Source: Bacteroidales bacterium (GTDB lineage: Bacteria > Bacteroidota > Bacteroidia > Bacteroidales > UBA1715). From it: 64,000 bases of DNA. The position numbers were made by a program, and so were the translations under genes. The stretch lies in the NCBI GenBank assembly GCA_031286165.1, contig JAITUU010000009.1:1-64000 (forward strand). Direction: 5' to 3'. Positions 1 through 7,736 of the stretch are shown in pieces. A model generated the notes under the pieces. The model was given only the letters and a program-made list of their open reading frames with translations, had not been told where the DNA came from and ran no database searches. Every line of letters starts with the position of its first letter. Position 1 is the first letter of the stretch.

Positions 1-181
1 GCAGTTGCCGCACATATACATAGTAGCTTAATTGCTCTTTTCGCCACACGGTGAGTTGCGCTTCGCCGGTGGCGTGCAGTGCAAATTCTTGAAATTTTTG
101 TGCAGTACTATCGTTTGGAAATTGCGTATAGCCGTTTTTGCTGCCATTTGGCGTGCCGAATATATAAAAACTAAAATTCAT
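1..181 (-). CDS. Partial gene: N-terminal 60 residues of an unknown protein, paralogous to the next-but-one gene
   Basis: An open frame starts with ATG at 181 and runs off the left edge without a stop. Its first residues (MNFSFYIFGTPNG) resemble the N-terminus of the coiled-coil membrane protein at 765-2435 (MNIDFRIFGAPHT), and the similarity resumes around residue 45, where an LT(V/I)-x-R-R/K stretch is followed by a hydrophobic Y-rich strand. The two proteins therefore probably share an N-terminal domain. The gene starts 11 bases after the stop of the protease gene, so it looks like the last visible member of the same operon. The function is unknown and the C-terminal part cannot be seen. 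Confidence 0.7.
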   Translation of the reverse strand, partial: MNFSFYIFGTPNGSKNGYTQFPNDSTAQKFQEFALHATGEAQLTVWRKEQLSYYVYVRQL

Positions 182-191
182 GTGTTGTTTT

Positions 192-746
192 TCATTGATA
201 AAATTTAACTACTCCTTGTACTCTATCTACCGAAATTTCGCGAAAGCGTTCCATAACCGATTGCCCCAGCAGCAAGGGAGCCTGCTGATGTTCCACCACT
301 ACGGCTTGCACGTTTTCGAGCATGATTTGCTTATCTATCGACACTTCGCGCAAGCGAATGCGCAAACCTTCGGAAATAGAGCCATCGGCGGTTTGATATT
401 GCTGAAAATCAAGTATATCGTTATCGGTCAAACTGCCTTTTTCGTACAAATACTGTGCTTCGGCAAGGGTTATGGTGGTGGTAGAGGCTCCTGTGTCGAA
501 AATCATATCAAGCCCCATGCCGTTTATTTTCACAGGAATGGTAATAGTGCCGCCGGGCATTTCGGTATAGGGAATTTCTATCACATCGGCATTGTAGGTA
601 GTTGCAGGGCTTGTGTATTCCACATAGTCATCGTTGCCCTCTGCCCACGAAGTATCGCCCGAAGTGGACGAACAGCCGCCGCAGCCCGATAGCAAGAAAC
701 ACAAGAACATACTACTTGTGATTGTTAATTTTCTTTGTATATTCAT
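192..746 (-). CDS. Retropepsin-like aspartic protease lipoprotein
   Basis: This 184-residue protein starts with a lipoprotein signal peptide with lipobox LLSGC (Cys22). It is therefore probably exported and lipid-anchored. The mature part is a single clan-AA protease domain: the catalytic motif DTGAS lies at residues 84-88, preceded by hydrophobic beta strands and followed by the LLLGQSVMERF stretch that is the second conserved motif of retropepsin-like proteins. One-domain proteins of this kind act as homodimers. It sits between the coiled-coil membrane protein and the truncated first gene, with 18 and 11 bp gaps, so it is probably co-transcribed. The substrate is unknown; the neighbouring membrane proteins are candidates, by inference only. 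Confidence 0.8.
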   Translation of the reverse strand: MNIQRKLTITSSMFLCFLLSGCGGCSSTSGDTSWAEGNDDYVEYTSPATTYNADVIEIPYTEMPGGTITIPVKINGMGLDMIFDTGASTTTITLAEAQYLYEKGSLTDNDILDFQQYQTADGSISEGLRIRLREVSIDKQIMLENVQAVVVEHQQAPLLLGQSVMERFREISVDRVQGVVKFYQ

Positions 747-764
747 TGGCGTAAGGTTTTGTTT

Positions 765-2435
765 TTAATTCTCTTTTCCCTGCGAATTTTCCTGTATTGG
801 TGCAGGTTTTTCTTCGTTTCCTTCATTTTTTTTCGGACTATTTCCTGTTGGCGTAGAAGATGTGCCGTTTTTTGTAGATTGTGTGATTGTGGCGGCAGGT
901 GTTTTTTTTCCACCACTTCCTTGTATTACGGTTTGTGCTGGTTTATTGTTCGGGGCAATTTTTTGAATATTTTCAGCATATTCTTTCTTTTTTGTATTGT
1001 CCGAAGTTTTCTCAATTTCTTTCAGGTAATAGTCTATGGTTTTGGTCTTAAAATCACTCTCTATATCTTTCGGAATTTCTCCATATCTTCTGCTTTGAAT
1101 TTCTTGCAATTTTTCTATGGCTGCGGTATATGCGTCCATTTGTTTAGTTCCCTTATCACCGGCAGTAGCACCTCCTTTTTCAAATATTGCCTTTGCTTGC
1201 GCTATAAGTGTATCGGCTGCCTGTTTTCTTGCGGCATCAATGTTTTGCTGTGTGGCATTGTGTGCTACCTGCAAATAGCGTGCTTTTTGATAAATTGCGA
1301 TTGCCTCATCAATATCGGCAAATGTTCCTTTTGCGCGAAAATCATCGCCTATTTCTATATATGCCGCGTATTTTCCGTCATCGAGATTGTTTGCCGGCTG
1401 TGATGTATTCGGCGTAAACATAAGTACACCTACAATAATGAGCACAAACAATGCCACCGCTGCGGCAGCAATAAGTGTTGTATTGTTCTTAAACCACACT
1501 GTATCCGCTTCGGCAGGTGATTTTTCTTCGCCTCTACTTGCAATCCTGCCATATTGCGCCACTTCGTTTTTCTTCTGTGCCCAAATTCTTTGGAGTGCTT
1601 CAATCTTCGCGTGCGGCACACTCTGAAATTGCCTACTATTGATTGCCTGTTCTAATTGCGCAATTTCGGTTTCCATTGCGTTATATGATTGGTCAAATTC
1701 TTGCCATTTCTGCCTGCATTCTTCTCGCAATTTTTTTAATTTTCCCGGCTCTATCTTGCTTAAACGCAGTGTGAGTGATTCAATTTTTTGTTTTTCTTCT
1801 TCCTGTTTTTTTCTTTCCGCCTCTTCTTGTTTCCGTTTCTGTTCGGCAATTTCGGAACGAGTAGGATATTGCGGCGAAATAGAAACAGTGGTATATTGTT
1901 TCAATGCCGCAAGTATATAGTCATTCTCTTCGCGTTGGCTTATGTTCACCGAAGTATTGTGTGCTGCAAAAGAAGTATCTAAGGGACAAATACTACCGGA
2001 ATTATTTTTTATGTTTTGAGCAACACTCTTTTCAATAAATTCCACTTCGGCTTTGGCTTCGGCAAAGGTTTTTACGCAATATTTTGCCTGTGCTTGTGTG
2101 TGGTCTATATTGTTATCGGTAATCAGTTTTCCTCTCGTTACTGTGTGCTTATATACAGCATCAAAAATGTCGTACAATCCTCGTATGTCGTTGAAATACT
2201 CATGTTTGAACAATACCGACATGCCAAAAAACGAGTTTTGCCGCCCGGTACTCGAAATCAAATTGTAGCGCAGGTAGGAATATACCACTATTCCATTGGG
2301 TCTTCGCTGAATGGTGAGTTTTGCGTTTTCCGAACTTCCATTATCAAATTTTTGAAAATCAGGAATTTCTCTTGTATCACCCTCAAACAAATCGAAGGTG
2401 TGCGGCGCACCAAAAATTCTAAAATCTATATTCAT
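765..2435 (-). CDS. Single-TM protein: N-terminal unknown domain, coiled coil, TM helix, helical extracytoplasmic domain
   Basis: The 556 residues divide into four parts. Residues 1-190 form an alpha/beta domain beginning MNIDFRIFGAP, shared with the partial gene at 1-181. Residues 197-300 are a charged K/E/Q-rich coiled coil. Residues 319-340 are one transmembrane helix. The rest is a helical segment with TPR-like spacing (about 350-480) and a low-complexity S/T/K/N tail. I infer that the N-terminal domain and coiled coil face the cytoplasm and the C-terminus the periplasm. It lies 15 bp downstream of the G-domain NTPase gene, which suggests the two proteins work together. No named family was recognised. 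Confidence 0.8.
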   Translation of the reverse strand: MNIDFRIFGAPHTFDLFEGDTREIPDFQKFDNGSSENAKLTIQRRPNGIVVYSYLRYNLISSTGRQNSFFGMSVLFKHEYFNDIRGLYDIFDAVYKHTVTRGKLITDNNIDHTQAQAKYCVKTFAEAKAEVEFIEKSVAQNIKNNSGSICPLDTSFAAHNTSVNISQREENDYILAALKQYTTVSISPQYPTRSEIAEQKRKQEEAERKKQEEEKQKIESLTLRLSKIEPGKLKKLREECRQKWQEFDQSYNAMETEIAQLEQAINSRQFQSVPHAKIEALQRIWAQKKNEVAQYGRIASRGEEKSPAEADTVWFKNNTTLIAAAAVALFVLIIVGVLMFTPNTSQPANNLDDGKYAAYIEIGDDFRAKGTFADIDEAIAIYQKARYLQVAHNATQQNIDAARKQAADTLIAQAKAIFEKGGATAGDKGTKQMDAYTAAIEKLQEIQSRRYGEIPKDIESDFKTKTIDYYLKEIEKTSDNTKKKEYAENIQKIAPNNKPAQTVIQGSGGKKTPAATITQSTKNGTSSTPTGNSPKKNEGNEEKPAPIQENSQGKEN

Positions 2436-2450
2436 TTTTTTGTATAAAAA

Positions 2451-3401
2451 TTACCAACCCCCTTTTACTGATTTCTCAATAGCACTCCATAGTTTTCGCG
2501 GAGTACTGTCGTTGCTTGCCACAAACTGTTTTCCGCCTTCGCCATCATCGGTAAAAAGTCCTGCCGAAAATGGCACAAAATCGAAATTATAGGGTTTAAA
2601 CCAACTTACAATGGGGCGATTTTCACGGTATTGTGAAAAAATATTGGGATACTGATTGTGTATATCTTTGAAAAACAGCGGCGTATTGTAGTTTCCACCC
2701 TGCATATAGTGCTGATGCAAATCGGCTTTGTGGCAGGTAAAAATCACTTTATCTCTCGCATTGACATACAGTCGTTGTAAATCGGTAATTTTTTGCGCAA
2801 AGTGATTTCTATCGCTTTGATTGAGCCAATCTTTTTCTACAATAAATATCCACGTTCTTCTATTGGGTGCTTGACTAATAGTATTTATGTAGGTAGGAAA
2901 CGGTCTGTTTGGAAAGTTCGGGTCAAAATAATGTTCGCCCGGTGCTTCGAGTAGTTGGCACACAGTACGCCCCATGTTATCCATTACTTTTACGAGCATA
3001 AAATCTATTACTTGATTTCGCCCCGGTGCTTTGGTGCTATTCACTATGGTTGTAAAATTATCGCACATTTTTTGATAATGCGTGTCGCGCGAATCGCGAA
3101 AAGTTCTTTCGGGCACTACTTTATAGCCTTGTGCTATCAAAAAGCGTGTCATACGTATCAAAGTCATGGTTTTTCCCGAAGAACCCGCACCAAAAAGAAT
3201 AATCACCGGACTTGGGTCGGCTATGGTAACGGTATCGTTTGCGCCGCTGGTATAACCTCCGGCACTTCCTATTGGAGCCTCCGGCTCTATTGTGTGCTCT
3301 CTTTCTTCGTTTGCTACGGAAGTTTCTGTTGCTTCACTACCGCTTGTGGAATTGTTTGTTGCAATGAAATCTTCTTCATCGTATAAGGTAATTTTTGCCA
3401 T
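2451..3401 (-). CDS. P-loop NTPase with GTPase-like motifs
   Basis: The 316-residue protein has a low-complexity acidic N-terminus (about 60 residues) and then a G-domain-like fold. The Walker A motif GAGSSGKT is at 71-78, a G3-like LLEAPGE at about 150-156 (EAPG where many GTPases have DxPG), and a G4-like HKAD at 224-227 after a hydrophobic strand. These point to a TRAFAC-like GTPase, with HKAD in place of NKxD. No transmembrane helix is seen. The gene lies between two membrane-protein genes, which suggests a membrane-associated nucleotide switch. Nucleotide specificity (GTP versus ATP) and biological role are not known. A four-copy 8-bp repeat lies just upstream of the start. Confidence 0.82.
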   Translation of the reverse strand: MAKITLYDEEDFIATNNSTSGSEATETSVANEEREHTIEPEAPIGSAGGYTSGANDTVTIADPSPVIILFGAGSSGKTMTLIRMTRFLIAQGYKVVPERTFRDSRDTHYQKMCDNFTTIVNSTKAPGRNQVIDFMLVKVMDNMGRTVCQLLEAPGEHYFDPNFPNRPFPTYINTISQAPNRRTWIFIVEKDWLNQSDRNHFAQKITDLQRLYVNARDKVIFTCHKADLHQHYMQGGNYNTPLFFKDIHNQYPNIFSQYRENRPIVSWFKPYNFDFVPFSAGLFTDDGEGGKQFVASNDSTPRKLWSAIEKSVKGGW

Positions 3402-3420
3402 ATCTGTAAGTTTGTATGTT

Positions 3421-3452
3421 TATTTGTTTATTTGTTTATTTGTTTATTTGTT
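3421..3452. repeat. Four tandem copies of an 8-bp unit (TATTTGTT)
   Basis: Four perfect head-to-tail copies occupy most of the short gap between the four-TM protein gene and the NTPase gene. The last copy overlaps the stop codon of the upstream gene. The array lies about 20-50 bp upstream of the NTPase start, where it could change translation-initiation spacing if copy number varied. Confidence 0.9.
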
Positions 3453-4527
3453 ACAATTCGTCTTTTTTAAATGCAATGTCGAAAAATATAAAGCCGGCAA
3501 TATCTATGAGTGCGCCGAGCATAATCCAAAATACAAAACCTCTACCGGCGTATTTTCCGGCAAAAAAATCTCGCCACACATCTACCACACTGCGCATGCG
3601 CTCGGTTTCCGAAATTCCCGAAAAATATTTTTTCTGCTCTTGCGTAAGTTTCATTTGGGGAGGATTCGATTTTTCAAATTCTTGTAAAAGCACATCGCTG
3701 TAATTATTGATAATGCGGTATGACTGCGAGAGTACAATGCTTGTTTTTTCGGTAGGTTCATCAGTACGCTTCGGATTTTGCTGCATTTTCTCCTGCACTT
3801 TTTGAATTTCAGCAATCAAGTTTCGTATATCGTTTTGATTCAATTCTTTATTGATGCTTGCCAAGCGCGTGTCATACACGGTTTTGAGGTGCGAAGCGAG
3901 TTTTTCATCGACTTGTTTGCGCATGGCGGCAATAAGTTCTTGCCTGCCTGCGTGGGTATTGCTGCGCAATTTGAGGCGGTTGAGCGTTCCCAATGCTCGA
4001 TCCATTTCAATAATATATTTTTCGGCTTTATCTGCCCAGCCCGGATTGCCCGGATTATTGACTTCGGAAGCAAAATTTGAGAAAAGTCCATTGATTTTAT
4101 TGGTAAAATCTTCTTTTTCTTGCTTTATAATCTTTTCGGCAGTACCTCCCTGCAAGAGTGCTTCCAACTGCGAACGAGTATTGGTTAAATCCTGCACCAA
4201 TACATCTTTGATTGCTGCCCTGTAAAAGAACGTGTGCGTGTTGGTAGGGAGCGAAAAACACACCCAAAACGCAAGCAACAACACAATACCGCCAATCAAT
4301 CGTGCGCCTCTGCGGTCAATAAAAGCGTGCTGATTGAAACTATCGACAATGAGTTTGGTACCAATAGATGCCACCACAAAAAAGACCATAGTGATAGCCC
4401 AAAAGAAAATAACAGGCCACGAAGGCAGTAGTAAATGCAGTGATTCCACAGTTGCCCAGCAACTTACTCCCAGTAACACTACAAACGCACAAAGTGCGAA
4501 AATTTTAAGAAAACTTGGTTTATTCAT
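3451..4527 (-). CDS. Four-TM membrane protein of the NTPase operon
   Basis: This 358-residue protein has three N-terminal transmembrane helices (about 8-28, 36-54 and 77-97), a long mostly helical and charged soluble segment (about 100-320), and a C-terminal helix (about 332-352) ending in FKKDEL. It appears to be the first gene of the minus-strand operon that continues with the NTPase. With an even number of helices and N- and C-termini on the same side, the helical segment lies between TM3 and TM4, possibly in the periplasm. No family was recognised. It could be the membrane platform for the NTPase, which is inference from gene order. Confidence 0.78.
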   Translation of the reverse strand: MNKPSFLKIFALCAFVVLLGVSCWATVESLHLLLPSWPVIFFWAITMVFFVVASIGTKLIVDSFNQHAFIDRRGARLIGGIVLLLAFWVCFSLPTNTHTFFYRAAIKDVLVQDLTNTRSQLEALLQGGTAEKIIKQEKEDFTNKINGLFSNFASEVNNPGNPGWADKAEKYIIEMDRALGTLNRLKLRSNTHAGRQELIAAMRKQVDEKLASHLKTVYDTRLASINKELNQNDIRNLIAEIQKVQEKMQQNPKRTDEPTEKTSIVLSQSYRIINNYSDVLLQEFEKSNPPQMKLTQEQKKYFSGISETERMRSVVDVWRDFFAGKYAGRGFVFWIMLGALIDIAGFIFFDIAFKKDEL

Positions 4528-4663
4528 ATCTATTGTTTTTATTGATTACAATTACCGGAACATATACAAAGCGAGTGCTTACCACGCACAAATCCCCTGC
4601 TCTTTTTTGTGAAAAAGCAGAGGAATAGATTGATACAGATTTTTTTTGCTGTTTAGTAGAGAG

Positions 4664-4683
4664 GTGTGTGTGTGTGTGTGTGT
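4664..4683. repeat. (GT)10 dinucleotide microsatellite
   Basis: Ten uninterrupted GT units lie in the roughly 310-bp stretch between the toxin gene and the first gene of the NTPase operon, about 140 bp upstream of that gene's start. Tracts of this kind mutate by slippage and can alter promoter spacing or leader length. The rest of 4528-4782 is AT-rich and holds no credible gene. Confidence 0.9.
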
Positions 4684-4782
4684 TTATACAAAAATTTGAA
4701 CCCGCCAAATTTTTGCACACATTTTTTTCACCAAAATTATTTTTTTCACACACGCGCATAGAATACACAGAATTTTAAAAGA

Positions 4783-4850
4783 GTGCAAAAATACGCACTT
4801 TTTTTGAGATTATACATTGAAAAACGCAGAAAATTACGTTTTATTGTGTA
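4783..4850. repeat. Direct repeat, left copy, flanking the PIN toxin-antitoxin pair
   Basis: About 68 bp match the stretch at 5473-5538 in the same orientation, with a perfect 27-28 bp core ending at 4826 (it contains GAGATTATACATTG). This copy begins inside the 3' end of the toxin gene and extends toward the NTPase operon. On the minus strand it holds TATTTTTG at 4786-4793, a match to the Bacteroidetes -7 element, so it may promote the NTPase operon. Confidence 0.85.
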
Positions 4851-5251
4851 AAAAACGTAACAAATTCTTCTATTCGTATAACATTCACCTGTGGAAATGA
4901 TATTGTTTTCAAAATGTCAAAATGCGTATCTTGCGATACAATGTAATCAGCATTTGCTATAATTGCACAATCAACAAACTTATTGTCATCGGGGTCGGCA
5001 GTAATAAGTCCAAAACGATACGAGGGATTGAAAAAGGCAATATTTTCGCTATTCAATAGTACTTGAATTATCATATCGGCAAAGACAGGCGAAGTTTTGC
5101 GAGCAATAATTTCTTCATACTCGGTCAATATTTCATTCGACACACACAAGCAAAATTCCTCATTCAAAAACGAAGTCCACACTGAATGAAATTTACTACT
5201 GCGAGCAATGCTCACAAGCAAACAATTCGTATCTAATACTACATTTCTCAT
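4841..5251 (-). CDS. PIN-domain toxin (probable ribonuclease)
   Basis: The 136-residue protein is a complete PIN domain. An N-terminal VVLDTNCLL strand carries the first acidic residue, EILTEYEE holds the central Glu, and DPDDNKFVDCAI followed by DYIVSQDTHF gives the C-terminal acidic cluster. These residues bind the metal used to cut RNA. The length and order fit the 'putative toxin-antitoxin system toxin component, PIN family'. The start overlaps the stop of the preceding antitoxin-like gene by ATGA, the usual arrangement for such pairs. The target RNA is not known. Confidence 0.85.
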   Translation of the reverse strand: MRNVVLDTNCLLVSIARSSKFHSVWTSFLNEEFCLCVSNEILTEYEEIIARKTSPVFADMIIQVLLNSENIAFFNPSYRFGLITADPDDNKFVDCAIIANADYIVSQDTHFDILKTISFPQVNVIRIEEFVTFFTQ

Positions 5252-5454
5252 ACGTATGGAGTACGAAGATGTTCTTGCAGCATACAGTCGCTTATCTGAT
5301 AATTATCTGCGTCTTTTTCTACTTGCTGAATATAAAAATTACGCAAAAGTTTCTTTAATTCATGCAGCGTTTTTTCGGTTTTGGTAAATGAAAACATCTG
5401 CAATAAATGTAATTGCGTTGCATTTAAAGGCTGTTGTGCGACTGCTGTTTGCAT
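5248..5454 (-). CDS. Probable antitoxin of the PIN toxin
   Basis: The preferred start is ATG at 5454, giving 68 residues (MQTAVAQQPLNATQ...). An in-frame ATG at 5505 would add 17 residues, but these are encoded by the flanking direct repeat and are unlikely to be real protein. The sequence is helical, with the pattern LNATQLHLLQMFSFTKTEK seen in small antitoxins of PIN toxins in Bacteroidetes. No clear DNA-binding motif is visible. The 4-bp overlap with the toxin start implies translational coupling. Its identity rests mostly on position. Confidence 0.72.
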   Translation of the reverse strand: MQTAVAQQPLNATQLHLLQMFSFTKTEKTLHELKKLLRNFYIQQVEKDADNYQISDCMLQEHLRTPYV

Positions 5455-5472
5455 ATTTTCTTTCTTGATTTT

Positions 5473-5538
5473 GCGCAAAATACACACTTTTTTGAGATTA
5501 TACATTGAAAAACGTAAAAAATTGTATTTTATTACACA
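5473..5538. repeat. Direct repeat, right copy, flanking the PIN toxin-antitoxin pair
   Basis: This is the partner of 4783-4850, 690 bp away and in the same orientation. It lies just upstream of the antitoxin start and must contain or overlap its promoter; TATTTTGC at 5475-5482 (minus strand) is a weak -7-like element. Confidence 0.85.
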
Positions 5539-5584
5539 CCTCTATTCTATATTACCACAAAATCATCTTGGGGTTTGGGGGGCT

Positions 5585-7585
5585 TTACTCTACTCGTTTG
5601 AGCACTATGCAGGTTTGCGAAGGCACATAGAGTTTGAGTAAATACTCCGTGTAGCGGGCGTCTTCGGTAATTGCCATAGTTTGGTATAGCATAGTTTCGT
5701 CTATACGGTTCAAACCGCCGTATTTGGTGCTATCTACGGTGAGCATAACTTTGTATTCGCCTTCGGGCACAAAAAATCCGTAATCGGGGAAGGAATGTGT
5801 GGGATTAAATGAAAACACAAAATACAAGCCGCCGCGTTCAAACATCAGAATTTGGTCTTGAATATTTTCGTGCACAAATTCTGCGCGTTTTTCAAAAAAT
5901 GCGGGAGTATGTTTTACCAGCGCAATCATATCGTTATCAAATTCATTCAAAAAATGATAGCGCAATTCGGTATCGGTTTTCAAATTCCACTGGCGGCGAG
6001 CGTATTGATACGACCAACCGTTGCCTTCGCGCGGAAAATCTATCCATTCGGGGTGCCCAAATTCATTGCCCATAAAATTAAGATAACCATTTGGCGCACA
6101 GGCAAGCGTAATCAAGCGAATAATTTTGTGCAGAGCCATTCCTCTGTCTATCACCAAACTTGGGTATGCCACGTGCATAAAATAGTACATATCTTTATCC
6201 ATCAAGCGGAAGGCTATGGTTTTATCGCCCACAAGTGCTTGGTCGTGGCTTTCGGCGTAGGAAATCACTTTTTCATCGAATCGCGCTTGGGTCAATTCGT
6301 GGAAAATAGAGCCCACATTCCAATCTTCGTCGCACTTATCTTTTATCATTTTAATCCAAAAATCGGGCACACCCATAGAAAGGCGATAATCGAATCCGTA
6401 GCCGCCGTATTCGAGAGGCGAAGCAAGTCCGGGCATTCCGCTCATATCTTCGGCTATGGTAATTGCCTGCGGTTTCACGGCGTGAATAAGTTTATTGGCA
6501 AGCATTAAATAGGTAATGGCATCGCCGTCTTGCGCTCCATCGAAATATTTATCTACCGTAGTAAATGCTCTGCCAAGCCCGTGGTCCCAGTAGAGCATAC
6601 TGGTAACTCCGTCAAATCGAAATCCATCGAAATCAAATTCCGTGAGCCAATATTTGCAGTTGGAAAGTAAAAAGTGTATCACTTCATTTTTTCCGTAATC
6701 AAAGCATTTTGAATCCCACGCATCGTGATTTCCTTTGTTTCCTTTGTGAAAAAACTGAAAATCGGTGCCATCGTAGCGTCCCAAACCTTCTTCTTCGTTT
6801 TTCACTGCGTGTGAATGAACAATATCCATAATCACGCGAAGTCCCATAGCATGTGCGCTGTCTATCAATTCTTTTAAATCTTCGGGCGTGCCAAATCGCG
6901 ATGATGGCGCAAAAAAACTCGACACATGGTAGCCAAAGGAACCATAGTACGGGTGCTCTTGAATTGCCATTAATTGCACGGTATTGTAGCCGTCTTTTTT
7001 TATGAGCGGCAATATATTTTTGGTAAATTCCTTATAGCTGCCCACTCGTGCATCTTCGGTAGCCATTCCCACGTGGGCTTCGTATATCAGCGGTGCTTCG
7101 GCGGTAATTTGTGCGCTTTTATGTTTCCATGCGTAGGGTTTTTTGTCCCATATTTGTGCACTGAAAATTTTTGTTTCTTCGTCCTGCACCACTCTCCGCG
7201 CCCACGCCGGTATGCGGTAGGCATGCCCCCCTTTCCAATACAGAGAAAGTTTATAGTACTGCCCATGTTGAATAGCATCTACGGGCACGCGCAATTCCCA
7301 ATAATTATCTTTTTCTTCAAACACAAAATTCACCTGTTCTTCCCACGAAGAGAAATCGCCCACCAAACAAATATTGGTAGCATTGGGTGCCCATTCTCTA
7401 AAAATCCATTCTGTTTGGGTTTTATGACAACCGAAAAACAAATATCCGTTGGCAAAATCCACCAGATTCTTCTCAGAAGCACATAATTCCTGTTCGCGAA
7501 CAGCGGTATATTCCAAGCGACTAATTATTTCATTTTCAAAACTTTGTAACCAAGGGTCGTTTTTAACGAGTAGAGGAGTTTCCAT
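5585..7585 (-). CDS. glgB: 1,4-alpha-glucan branching enzyme
   Basis: GlgB makes alpha-1,6 branches in glycogen. The 666-residue protein has an N-terminal CBM48-like domain (WIFREWAPNATN ... GDFSSW), a GH13 barrel and a C-terminal beta domain. The catalytic Asp is in GFRFDGVTSM (D325), the acid/base Glu in ITIAEDMSG (E379), and the third acidic residue in SYAESHDQALVGD. YEAHVGM and DIVHSHAVKN are the usual branching-enzyme regions. The start at 7585 (ATG) is preferred over an in-frame GTG at 7591 because a -7 element lies about 23 bp upstream. It is transcribed divergently from ppk1. The GH13_8 type is likely but was not tested. Confidence 0.93.
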   Translation of the reverse strand: METPLLVKNDPWLQSFENEIISRLEYTAVREQELCASEKNLVDFANGYLFFGCHKTQTEWIFREWAPNATNICLVGDFSSWEEQVNFVFEEKDNYWELRVPVDAIQHGQYYKLSLYWKGGHAYRIPAWARRVVQDEETKIFSAQIWDKKPYAWKHKSAQITAEAPLIYEAHVGMATEDARVGSYKEFTKNILPLIKKDGYNTVQLMAIQEHPYYGSFGYHVSSFFAPSSRFGTPEDLKELIDSAHAMGLRVIMDIVHSHAVKNEEEGLGRYDGTDFQFFHKGNKGNHDAWDSKCFDYGKNEVIHFLLSNCKYWLTEFDFDGFRFDGVTSMLYWDHGLGRAFTTVDKYFDGAQDGDAITYLMLANKLIHAVKPQAITIAEDMSGMPGLASPLEYGGYGFDYRLSMGVPDFWIKMIKDKCDEDWNVGSIFHELTQARFDEKVISYAESHDQALVGDKTIAFRLMDKDMYYFMHVAYPSLVIDRGMALHKIIRLITLACAPNGYLNFMGNEFGHPEWIDFPREGNGWSYQYARRQWNLKTDTELRYHFLNEFDNDMIALVKHTPAFFEKRAEFVHENIQDQILMFERGGLYFVFSFNPTHSFPDYGFFVPEGEYKVMLTVDSTKYGGLNRIDETMLYQTMAITEDARYTEYLLKLYVPSQTCIVLKRVE

Positions 7586-7607
7586 GCACACGCGATTTTT
7601 ATTTGCC

Positions 7608-7615
7608 CAAAGGTA
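7608..7615 (-). promoter_or_regulatory. -7 promoter element of glgB (TACCTTTG)
   Basis: A perfect match to the Bacteroidetes TAnnTTTG element lies 23 bp before the glgB ATG. No clear TTG is found 19 bp further upstream. Confidence 0.55.
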
Positions 7616-7736
7616 ATGATTTTTTATACAATTATGATTTTTGAACGAAAAAAAAATGATTTACAAACGCTTTTACCCCTGCAAAGGGTGCTACATAAAA
7701 AAAATATGTATTTTTAACCTAAAAAATCAAAACACC

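Noticed and set aside
4587-4625. Hairpin-like CTGCTCTTTTT / AAAAAGCAG as a terminator or attenuator
   Set aside because: The stem needs a two-base bulge and has no adjoining T-run in a useful direction.
4520-4768. An 82-codon minus-strand frame across the (GT)10 tract
   Set aside because: Its THTHTH stretch comes from the microsatellite, it overlaps the start of the four-TM gene, and it has no recognisable pattern.
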